DNA of 8,289 nucleotides, taken from positions 1-8,289 of the forward strand of contig CAYVQT010000092.1 of assembly GCA_964453665.1 (NCBI GenBank). Reading direction: 5' to 3'. Below are positions 1-7,843 of the stretch, one piece after another. How positions within the stretch are numbered: the first letter of the stretch is position 1; each line of letters begins with the position of its first letter. Below the pieces are notes generated by a model. The model did no database searches, was not told the DNA's origin, and saw only the letters and a list, made by a program, of their open reading frames with translations. The stretch is from DAOUTY01 sp964453665 (GTDB taxonomy: Bacteria > Chloroflexota > Dehalococcoidia > SZUA-161). The translations under genes were made by a program, and so were the position numbers.

Positions 1-2110
1 GTGATGATGATTCGTGGAACAACTTGATGTTCAAGGTTTCCCAGGTAGGTTCAAGCCTCTTGTGCCACAGCTCCTTGGGTCTGGAAAGACCCATTTTATT
101 CGCTACCGTGGTGATAGTTCGTGGGCTGCGGCCCAGTATAAAGGCAATTTCCTCTACAGTTGCTTTACTGACATACAATTCCTTTAACCGCTCCTTATCT
201 TCAGCGGTCCACCCTCGCGCTACTGAACTGCCTCTCTTAACCCATTGACGCCTGACCTTCAGTTTCTCTGCTCGCTGGTTCAGCGCTTTCCATGTCCTAT
301 CGGGGAAGGCAGCCTTTATCGCTTCCGGCGACGCTGTAGGCCACAGCATCCTGAGCAGGTTTTCATCTTCTAATGTCCACCGCTTCTCTCTGGCATAGTT
401 TGCCAGGGGCCTTTTAAGGTTGATTACCTGCCTGAGCCCCGCCTTCCAGACGACCGCAGCCTCTATGTGGGATGCATCATGCCTCAGTTCCACCCTGTCA
501 ACCAGTAGCTTAAGTAGCTGGTTGCGAAGGTGGCCTGGGTACCGTTCCCACTCCTCTTCAAGGTTCTCCAGAAACTGCCTGACTATGTCCACATCAACCA
601 GCGTTGCCCCTGATATCGCCGGCTTTTGCCTGAGCATGTCCAGCTTCGCCCTCTCTTCACGAATCAGGCGCCAGTAGGTTTCCTCTCGTTCCGGGTCGCC
701 GGAGCCAAGATAGCGCTCCAGGTTGGCGATATGTGCCTTGAGCTCCGCCTCCCGCCGACGGCGCTGGCTCTCCTCCAGGCCATGCTGGCTTACCTCAGTC
801 TTGAGCTTCTCCAGGACTACCTTGGCATGCGGGGTCAGGTCAAGGCAGCCAAGGAACTCCCTGGTAAGTGGCTGAGTGAGGAGGTGATCTGCGATCTGGA
901 GGCAGGGTGCGTCCAGCCGCGGCTGAGAGGTCGAGCGGCAGGCCCACCGTCGCTCTCCATTAAGAGCACTCAGCTTTCTTGGCTCATCATGATTGTAACA
1001 ATACAGGAGCCCTGCCCACTCCATGGGCTCGGTATAGGCCGCTCTTCCTTTCGGTTTGGCCGACTTCGCTATCTCGTAAGCGTCCAGGAAAAGTTCACCC
1101 GGCACCACCGGCTCGTGGTTATTCTCTATCAGGATATCCCGCCACTGCCAGACGCCGATCAGCTTCAGGTTGGTGGCCAGACCTTTCAGGGCGTTGTAAG
1201 TAATAAGGTAGCCCGTGCTGTCTTTTAAATATGCTCTCAGAGACGACCTCGTCTCCATATATTTCAGATCTTCGGGGAAAAAGGGGAAGACCACTCTTCT
1301 TGCTTGAAGCACCTGGACAGCTTTGTACAGCGAGCGCTGCTTTACCACCTCTCGAAGAGCCTCAATACACACCTGCTGGTGAGGAGGATAGGGCTGCCAC
1401 TTGCCGAATATATAGGAGCCGTCTCGCTTCTGGCCTTCGATGGCGACGATGTAGCCGGGGGAGACAGGGCTGCCCACATGCTCACCCTCGGCCGCCTTTG
1501 ATGCCCGCCTCCTGCCCAGGCGTATACCGGCCTTCTTCATCTCTTCCGCCGAGTCCTCTATGTCCTCAGCGAGATAGTCCCAATCGCGCGGAATGGCCGG
1601 GCTGTAAACACCTTCGGGCGTCCTTACCCGGCATTGCTTCTCCTTAAGTAACTTGAGCAGCTTGTAGCCGAGCACACGGTCCCGATCCCGGCTTAGCCGG
1701 CTCATGCCTTCGGTAAGGTATACGGCGCCGACCTCACCGGTTTCCACCCGGCGCCACAGGTCGGCCAGTCCGGGACGCCTGTCCTCGCCCAGGGAGCCCG
1801 ATAGACCCAGGTCACGGCAGTCAACGGTGACCTCTCCATCCTCGATAACTTTGGTGTCGGCCCCGGCCTGTATCGATTCCAGCCACTTCTCCACCTGGTC
1901 GGGCTCAAGTCCCGTTGTGTAGCCGTCCTTCCTGGCAAACATCACCAGTTTGGCGATCTCGCGAATCGACTCCTGGCTTTCCCTCACCTGCCCGTGCGAG
2001 GACACCCGGCCGTAGATGAAAGCCCTTTTGCAGGGCAGGCTCCTCAGGTCATCGTCACTGGGCAGGCATCTGGTTGCCCGGATGCTCTGGATGATCTCCC
2101 CCAGGTCCAT
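1..2110 (-). CDS. Large serine recombinase (site-specific integrase), 3' end cut off by the window edge
   Basis: Catalyses site-specific DNA integration or excision through a serine-DNA covalent intermediate (family knowledge). The frame is open for 703 codons from ATG at 2110 to the left edge, and I checked it for stops throughout. Seen: resolvase domain from about residue 29, with YGRVSS giving nucleophile S37 and R35; DLGLSGS before an RRPGL motif; then SRLSRD with R138 and R141, matching the catalytic arginines of the family. A recombinase domain follows (about 205-340), then a zinc ribbon with C371-x2-H374, C391 and C403, an E/K/R-rich probable coiled coil (about 410-500), and two Myb/SANT-like helical repeats with W578 (WTLEDE) and W634 (WTAEDK). 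The start is supported by GGAGG six nt upstream. The gene begins inside the preceding gene, which suggests coupled translation. The stop and any attachment site lie outside the window. Family call is firm; target and element type are unknown. Confidence 0.93.
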   Translation of the reverse strand, partial: MDLGEIIQSIRATRCLPSDDDLRSLPCKRAFIYGRVSSHGQVRESQESIREIAKLVMFARKDGYTTGLEPDQVEKWLESIQAGADTKVIEDGEVTVDCRDLGLSGSLGEDRRPGLADLWRRVETGEVGAVYLTEGMSRLSRDRDRVLGYKLLKLLKEKQCRVRTPEGVYSPAIPRDWDYLAEDIEDSAEEMKKAGIRLGRRRASKAAEGEHVGSPVSPGYIVAIEGQKRDGSYIFGKWQPYPPHQQVCIEALREVVKQRSLYKAVQVLQARRVVFPFFPEDLKYMETRSSLRAYLKDSTGYLITYNALKGLATNLKLIGVWQWRDILIENNHEPVVPGELFLDAYEIAKSAKPKGRAAYTEPMEWAGLLYCYNHDEPRKLSALNGERRWACRSTSQPRLDAPCLQIADHLLTQPLTREFLGCLDLTPHAKVVLEKLKTEVSQHGLEESQRRRREAELKAHIANLERYLGSGDPEREETYWRLIREERAKLDMLRQKPAISGATLVDVDIVRQFLENLEEEWERYPGHLRNQLLKLLVDRVELRHDASHIEAAVVWKAGLRQVINLKRPLANYAREKRWTLEDENLLRMLWPTASPEAIKAAFPDRTWKALNQRAEKLKVRRQWVKRGSSVARGWTAEDKERLKELYVSKATVEEIAFILGRSPRTITTVANKMGLSRPKELWHKRLEPTWETLNIKLFHESSS

Positions 2111-2807
2111 CTTGCCCCTCCTCTATCATTGATGCCAGAATGCTGGCAAGGCCAGAGGACAGCGGCGGCGTCACCGCTATCAGCCTGGGCGTGTTGCGGC
2201 AGCTGAGCACCTGATGCTCGACCTCCGCTGCCCATTTCGACCATGCGCTTTGCCTTATGATAATCTCATTGACCCTTTCCAGATTAGTGATATCTTCCCT
2301 GATTACAGCGTCTGCATAAGTCCTTATCAGTTGAGCGGGATCGGTGGCATCGCTGCCCAGCGCTCCAGCGATTTCCCCCAGCACCGATTCGCCCTCGTCA
2401 ACCAGAGGAGCGTAAAGGAGAACAGCCATGCTGCGGCATATCACCATCGGTTCGATCTTCGACCGGATCCTGGGGAATTGCGCCGTCACCGTGCCGGACA
2501 CTTCAAGGAAAACCTCTATAACAGCCCTCAACTCGGACAGGTGTGGCCAATTCGCTATAGCCTGTTGCCACGCCTCCGCCGACATCGTGGACAGGACTAC
2601 GTCGTTGTTAGCCAGACGCTCGGCTCCATCTGCCATCCGGAGGGGCCGGGCCATCATCAGAAGTCCGCTGTCATCGACCTCGTCCGCGGTCTCATTAAGG
2701 CTGCCCTCGGGCAGCAGCCACTCCGGCAGCCCGCTGCTGGCCTTCAGATGTGGGTAGCCAGCCTTTATATGCTGGCTCAACAGTCCTTTCCTCTTTTTCT
2801 TCCTCAC
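2055..2807 (-). CDS. Unrecognised 250-residue protein of the recombinase module
   Basis: I do not recognise the family. The protein starts with GTG at 2807; an in-frame stop lies eight codons upstream, so no earlier ATG or GTG is available. A G-rich stretch (GGGGGTGG) lies about six nt before the GTG. The N-terminus is very basic (RKKKRKG). The middle, roughly residues 70-210, is rich in Ala, Leu, Ile and Glu, looks mostly helical, and has no signal peptide or convincing membrane segment. The last twenty or so residues are Gly/Pro/His/Glu-rich and look disordered. The final 56 nt overlap the start of the serine recombinase. The position between a ribbon-helix-helix-like gene and the recombinase suggests an accessory role in the same element, such as recombination control or DNA binding, but this is inference from context only. 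Confidence 0.8.
   Translation of the reverse strand: MRKKKRKGLLSQHIKAGYPHLKASSGLPEWLLPEGSLNETADEVDDSGLLMMARPLRMADGAERLANNDVVLSTMSAEAWQQAIANWPHLSELRAVIEVFLEVSGTVTAQFPRIRSKIEPMVICRSMAVLLYAPLVDEGESVLGEIAGALGSDATDPAQLIRTYADAVIREDITNLERVNEIIIRQSAWSKWAAEVEHQVLSCRNTPRLIAVTPPLSSGLASILASMIEEGQDGPGGDHPEHPGNQMPAQ
2115..2123 (-). promoter_or_regulatory. Ribosome binding site of the serine recombinase
   Basis: On the minus strand GAGGAGGGG precedes CAAG-ATG, so the GGAGG core sits six nt before the ATG at 2110. It lies inside the coding region of the upstream 250-residue protein, where it encodes Glu-Glu-Gly. Translation of the two genes is therefore probably coupled. This strong site decides the recombinase start. 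Confidence 0.75.
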
Positions 2808-2861
2808 GTTTAACCACCCCCTTCCACTAGCTTAACTGGTTGATACGCCGCTTCCCGGCAC

Positions 2862-2915
2862 CGATAGGCTCCTTGGTTGCCTGAATCGGCATACCGGTTT
2901 GCAGCAAACCTATCG
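2862..2915. repeat. Overlapping inverted repeats between the two small minus-strand genes
   Basis: GGTTTGC-A-GCAAACC is a perfect 15-bp inverted repeat at 2896-2910, starting eight bases past the stop of the RHH-like gene. A second pair, CGATAGG (2862-2868) and CCTATCG (2909-2915), is also perfect, and its right arm shares two bases with the first repeat. In RNA the inner repeat can fold as a 6-bp stem with a 3-nt loop. No T-run follows on the minus strand, so it is not a classic intrinsic terminator. It could act as an operator, an mRNA-stabilising hairpin or a processing site. Confidence 0.5.
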
Positions 2916-2917
2916 CC

Positions 2918-3214
2918 CTACTTACCTTCTCCTGGCTCTTCCTCACCGAGTTTGGCAGCTTCCATCAAAAGCCCTGCCATCACGCGCAGTTGAAAGGTGG
3001 AGAGCTGGGGGAACTCCGCTCTTATCAACCGGGAAACATCGCCGTCGAAGCTCTGGATTCGACCGCTTTCGATCCCTTTCATGGCCGCGTCTACATGTTT
3101 TACCAGCTCCCGTAGTAGCTCGGCCGGTGTTGCCCCGTAGGACTCAGCAGCCCTGACGAAATTGGCCCATTCCTCGGCATTTACCTTGAAAGCCTTGGTT
3201 ACTTGTTTACGCAT
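2918..3214 (-). CDS. Ribbon-helix-helix-like small DNA-binding protein
   Basis: A 98-residue protein, ATG at 3214, stop TAG at 2918-2920. The first forty or so residues fit the ribbon-helix-helix (CopG/Arc/MetJ-like) pattern: a short basic strand (KQVTKAFKVNAEEW), a helix (WANFVRAAESYG), a turn (GATPAE) and a second helix (LLRELVKHVDAAM). The remainder is helical and acidic at the end (GEEEPGEGK), probably for oligomerisation. Such proteins bind DNA as dimers through the N-terminal strand and often repress their own operon (family knowledge). It is the first gene of the minus-strand module, so a role as autoregulator or as excision/accessory factor for the recombinase is likely but inferred. 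AAAGG lies six nt before the ATG. The fold assignment is by eye. Confidence 0.78.
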   Translation of the reverse strand: MRKQVTKAFKVNAEEWANFVRAAESYGATPAELLRELVKHVDAAMKGIESGRIQSFDGDVSRLIRAEFPQLSTFQLRVMAGLLMEAAKLGEEEPGEGK

Positions 3215-3231
3215 AGTATACCTTTGGTAAG

Positions 3232-3260
3232 AGGATATACCTAGGAGGCGTTTTTGTCAA
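3232..3260 (-). promoter_or_regulatory. Candidate sigma-70-type promoter of the recombinase module
   Basis: On the minus strand a perfect TTGACA (3260 to 3255) is followed after 17 nt by TATCCT (3237 to 3232), 4 of 6 with consensus. An alternative -10, TATATC, lies at 3239 to 3234 with a 15-nt spacer. Transcription would start near 3225, giving a leader of only about ten nt before the ATG at 3214. Two copies of TATACC on the plus strand (3217-3222 and 3236-3241) flank or overlap the -10, as operator half-sites might. Confidence 0.6.
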
Positions 3261-3281
3261 GCCTGAACCGCCGAAACCCTA

Positions 3282-3329
3282 ATTCTATCTATACTATACT
3301 ATACTATTCTATCTATACTATCTATATAG
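3282..3329. repeat. AT-rich direct repeats (16-bp unit, 24-bp period)
   Basis: ATTCTATCTATACTAT occurs exactly at 3282-3297 and again at 3306-3321. The eight bases between (ACTATACT) continue an ACTAT-type pentamer pattern, and the second copy is followed by CTATATAG. The tract is about 20 bp upstream of the -35 of the minus-strand module. Possible roles are a regulator-binding array, iterons, or a plain slippage-generated microsatellite. Confidence 0.75.
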
Positions 3330-3653
3330 CTGGCGCTGCCTGGTGGGACGTTGTGCTAAAGTCTCTGACAGGCCACCCTGGATACCCCCCTCCCCCCCCT
3401 TCTTATCCATCTCATAATACCGCAATTTCTCAAGCATTTCCCTACCCCACGGTATAGGTTACCAACCGGCTGTTAGCATGCAGGAAATTTCTTTATACCT
3501 TATAAATACTGCTTAGATCTGGTTGGCAGTGGGTCCTCCATCCAGGCCTTGTCATACCCTTATCTGGCAGCTCCTTCGGCCTTGAGTGTGAATTGTGGCA
3601 CACATAACGATGAAAAGTGTGATGGTTGTAGCATCTTATACCTACCGTTACCG

Positions 3654-3677
3654 CCAGCACCGGTGCTATAATGCTGG
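3654..3677 (+). promoter_or_regulatory. Extended -10 promoter overlapping a palindromic candidate operator
   Basis: TGCTATAAT (3664-3672) is a perfect extended -10 element, about 75 nt before the ATG at 3748. The -35 position (about 3644-3649, ACCGTT) is poor, as is tolerated when the TGn extension is present. A perfect 12-bp palindrome, AGCACCGGTGCT (3656-3667), overlaps it, and CCAGCA (3654-3659) with TGCTGG (3672-3677) forms a wider inverted repeat around it. A repressor bound here would block RNA polymerase. Confidence 0.55.
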
Positions 3678-3747
3678 TTAGCCATACATAATTGGTCACA
3701 CTATTTAAGCCTGGGATTGCAGAACGCTCAAAACGCAGGGGGATGAA

Positions 3748-6174
<2,427 letters not shown>

Positions 6175-6243
6175 TATTCCAGATTAACAAAACAAGAAGA
6201 TGATTGTATTCCTTGGAAGGATGTTTCCCTCTCGAAACAGACT

Positions 6244-6272
6244 GTGATGAGCAGTTTCTGATGTGCTATACT
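6244..6272 (+). promoter_or_regulatory. Candidate promoter of the DUF4258/YgiT pair (extended -10)
   Basis: TGCTATACT (6264-6272) is an extended -10 element with a -10 hexamer 5 of 6 to consensus. Seventeen nt upstream lies GTGATG (6244-6249), 3 of 6 to the -35 consensus. The predicted start near 6279 leaves about 55 nt of leader before the TTG start at 6335. It lies in the 160-nt gap after the 808-residue gene, so the pair can be transcribed alone. Confidence 0.5.
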
Positions 6273-6334
6273 ATTGCCGCCGAGAGAATTCAGGCTGGCC
6301 TGGTAACGAATAAAAAGATGAACTCGGAGGCTGT

Positions 6335-6661
6335 TTGGAGAAGGCATTACTTGAGGGGATTCAGGCTAGGGTCAAAGAGAGGGATTACCGTTTCACACTT
6401 CACGCCGGGCATCGCATGACTGAGAGGTATATTTCTGTCAGAGAGGTCGAGGAGGCTCTCTTGAGCGACGGGGCTCAGGTGATAGAGGATTATCCTGAAG
6501 ACCCTCGCAGCCCCAGTTGCCTTGTGCTGGGCATAACTAATAGCGATCGGCCATTACACATACAGTGCACCTACGCACCCAACGTCGCAGTGATAACAGC
6601 ATATGAGCCAAAGGCCGAAGACTGGGTGGAATGGAAGGTCAGGAAGGGAGGCAAACCATGA
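6335..6661 (+). CDS. DUF4258 family protein, probable toxin of a toxin-antitoxin pair
   Basis: A 108-residue protein matching the DUF4258 pattern: FTLHAGHRMTERYIS (H23, H26, R27, R31) near the N-terminus, then VEEAL, an acidic turn with YPEDPRSPSCLVLG, RPLHIQCTY, and the terminal VITAYEP...DWVEW. Proteins of this group are small, RelE/BrnT-like in outline, and often lie next to YgiT-type antitoxins. The suggestion that this one cleaves RNA or inhibits growth is inference. The start is TTG at 6335: GGAGG (6326-6330) lies four nt upstream, an in-frame stop is at 6311-6313, and no ATG or GTG lies between. Its stop overlaps the next start as ATGA (6658-6661), so translation is coupled and toxin precedes antitoxin. 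The rare start may keep expression low. Confidence 0.85.
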   Translation: MEKALLEGIQARVKERDYRFTLHAGHRMTERYISVREVEEALLSDGAQVIEDYPEDPRSPSCLVLGITNSDRPLHIQCTYAPNVAVITAYEPKAEDWVEWKVRKGGKP

Positions 6662-6894
6662 AGAAGTGTCCGCTGTGCAGCGGTCAGCTAGAAGAGAAGA
6701 CTATCACTCACCCTCAGGAGTATAGAGGAAGAATTATAATCTTGGAGAATGTTCCTGCCGAGGTTTGTAGCCAGTGTGGTGAGGTGCTACTTCGCCCTGA
6801 TGTCTTGGAAAGGGTGCAGGAGGTAGTGTGGGCAGAGACAGCGCCTAGACGCACTACCCGTGTCCCAGTGTATGACTTGGCCGAAGTCATTTGA
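6658..6894 (+). CDS. YgiT/MqsA-type zinc-finger protein, probable antitoxin
   Basis: A 78-residue protein with the YgiT-type zinc-finger layout: CPLC at C4-x2-C7 and CSQC at C37-x2-C40, followed by GEVLLRPDVLERV. In MqsA the same N-terminal zinc domain binds the toxin while a C-terminal helix-turn-helix binds the operator (family knowledge). Here the chain ends soon after the zinc domain, with no helix-turn-helix, as in many short YgiT proteins paired with DUF4258. It is therefore more likely a toxin-binding partner than a repressor. ATG at 6658 is preferred over an in-frame start 27 nt upstream because it gives the ATGA overlap, the natural MKKCPLC beginning and a GGGAGG site (6646-6651) just before it. 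Confidence 0.85.
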   Translation: MKKCPLCSGQLEEKTITHPQEYRGRIIILENVPAEVCSQCGEVLLRPDVLERVQEVVWAETAPRRTTRVPVYDLAEVI

Positions 6895-6989
6895 GAATGA
6901 TGCTGGCTTAAACATTCTGGCTTTTCGTTACATCGAAGCGCGTATCGCAAAGGTAGCCTCTAGACTTATCGCCGTAGTAGCCGCACGGA

Positions 6990-7056
6990 CATTGCCCTGC
7001 CACACGCTCGTAACTCCAACTCAAAAAGTAGTACAATTATAAGGGGCAGGGCAATG
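6990..7056 (+). promoter_or_regulatory. Perfect 12-bp inverted repeat covering the GNAT start codon
   Basis: CATTGCCCTGCC (6990-7001) is the exact reverse complement of GGCAGGGCAATG (7045-7056), whose last three bases are the ATG of the acetyltransferase. The right arm also covers the two 3'-most G of its AAGGGG ribosome binding site (7041-7046). In a transcript reading in from upstream, the two arms could pair across a 43-nt loop and hide the start. A -10-like TACAAT (7032-7037) lies in the loop, with no good -35. A transcript starting there would carry only the right arm. Confidence 0.6.
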
Positions 7057-7506
7057 GCAAATTGGAAGTTGCGTAGAGCTGAACCACAAGATGCATCCGC
7101 ACTGGCTTGCTGTTTTGATGCAGCATACCGCCCCGATTCTTTATGGTCAGGAATGGCCATTGCTCCGACGGAGAAAAACTACACTCTGGTAATTGCTCTA
7201 TATCATGTGTGGGTTGCCGTAGATCAAGGGCAGGTCATAGGAGGACTCGTGCTTATCCCGAAAGAGGATTATATGCTGTTGGCTAATATTGCGGTGCGTC
7301 CTGAACATCAAGGTAAAGGCGTAGGGCAAGCACTGCTGGAACTGGCAGATGCCGAAGCATTGGATCAAGGCTACCAAGAAATCCGGCTTAGAACTAATAA
7401 AGCCATGATCGATAATCTTGATATGTATAGGCGGAGTGGCTGGACCGAGATGCAAAACGGTGAGCCAGAAGGTCACAATATTTCTATGCGGAAATTGTTG
7501 CGCTAA
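7054..7506 (+). CDS. GNAT-family N-acetyltransferase
   Basis: A 150-residue protein of normal length for a single GNAT domain, transferring an acetyl group from acetyl-CoA to an unknown amine substrate. Seen: an N-terminal strand with WKLRRAEPQDASALACCFDAAY (split by eye into beta-1 and alpha-1); central strands VWVAVDQGQVIGGLVLI; motif A LLANIAVRPEHQGKGVGQALL, whose Q-x-x-G-x-G pyrophosphate loop is QGKGVG; then LRTNKAM, a Tyr in NLDMYRRSGW at the usual position of the general acid, and a final strand. AAGGGG lies seven nt before ATG 7054. The gene sits alone, 159 nt after the YgiT-type gene, and its start lies in a perfect inverted repeat. Substrate could be a small molecule, peptide or antibiotic; the sequence does not decide. 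Confidence 0.92.
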   Translation: MANWKLRRAEPQDASALACCFDAAYRPDSLWSGMAIAPTEKNYTLVIALYHVWVAVDQGQVIGGLVLIPKEDYMLLANIAVRPEHQGKGVGQALLELADAEALDQGYQEIRLRTNKAMIDNLDMYRRSGWTEMQNGEPEGHNISMRKLLR

Positions 7507-7843
7507 ACATAATGATACTTACTCTTAAGCTGATTCAGTATTATTGGGATTAATGTTGTGATGAAATAACAGACATGCTAATGTTCGTCCAATGGTGACC
7601 TCTGAGATAGTTGTGACAGAACTGTAGGAGTAGCAGCGCTTCCCTTCTCGATTGCCCATGACGTTTTGTGTAGCAATAGTCGGCAAGAAAGAAAATGTTA
7701 GAGGTCTGTGGTGATGTAGTTCAAGGCAACTAGCCAGACATTACGGAAGCTAATAGGATAGGTGTGAGTTTTGAGCGGTCAGTTTTTATACCGAGAGCGG
7801 CCCAGTTACTGTCTGTAGAAACCGCTACCTGGGAACTTTAACT
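7507..7843. other. Gene-free stretch, AT-rich
   Basis: About 340 bp between the acetyltransferase and the minus-strand remnant. No coding sequence or RNA gene is recognised. Near its right end AGCGG (7796-7800), CCCAG (7801-7805), CCGCT (7822-7826) and CTGGG (7829-7833) are mutually complementary in crossing order. They could form a small hairpin or pseudoknot downstream of the minus-strand frame. No T-run makes it a clear terminator. Confidence 0.6.

Larger units (their letters stand above)
3215..3747. other. Divergent intergenic region, gene-free
   Basis: About 530 bp separate the minus-strand recombinase module from the plus-strand 808-residue gene. No plausible coding sequence is seen in it. 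It holds the module promoter, an AT-rich direct-repeat tract (3282-3329), a C6-T-C8 tract (3385-3399), and a plus-strand promoter with a palindrome near 3656-3677. TATACC or its complement occurs at 3217, 3236, 3451, 3494 and 3637. The stretch 3500-3640 shows nothing I can name. Confidence 0.7.

Noticed and set aside
626..1228. Long plus-strand open frame of 200 codons, with others at 1231-1647 and 1994-2206
   Set aside because: They lie opposite the serine recombinase, whose 703-codon minus-strand frame has family motifs throughout. The plus-strand products have no recognisable domain.
2214..2813. Plus-strand open frames opposite the 250-residue gene
   Set aside because: The minus-strand frame is in line with the recombinase module, has a G-rich stretch before its start and overlaps the next gene in the usual operon manner. 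The plus-strand product is low-complexity and lacks such context.
3282..3329. CRISPR-like array
   Set aside because: There are only two copies, with an 8-bp gap of the same simple sequence, so there are no unique spacers and no cas genes.
6204..6419. Short plus-strand frame in the leader of the DUF4258 gene
   Set aside because: It runs out of frame through the DUF4258 gene and crosses its promoter. Its product has no recognisable pattern.
6631..6657. Earlier in-frame start for the YgiT-type protein
   Set aside because: It would extend the overlap with the preceding gene by 27 nt and add nine residues before the conserved KKCPLC beginning. The ATG at 6658 has a better ribosome binding site and the ATGA overlap.
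6990..7056. Integron attC site before the acetyltransferase
   Set aside because: The GTTRRRY/RYYYAAC core sites are absent and the repeat covers the start codon. No integrase of that type is present.
7507..7843. Small RNA or tRNA gene in the gap
   Set aside because: No cloverleaf, box pattern or promoter-terminator pair was seen. The only structure is the short crossing repeat near 7800.
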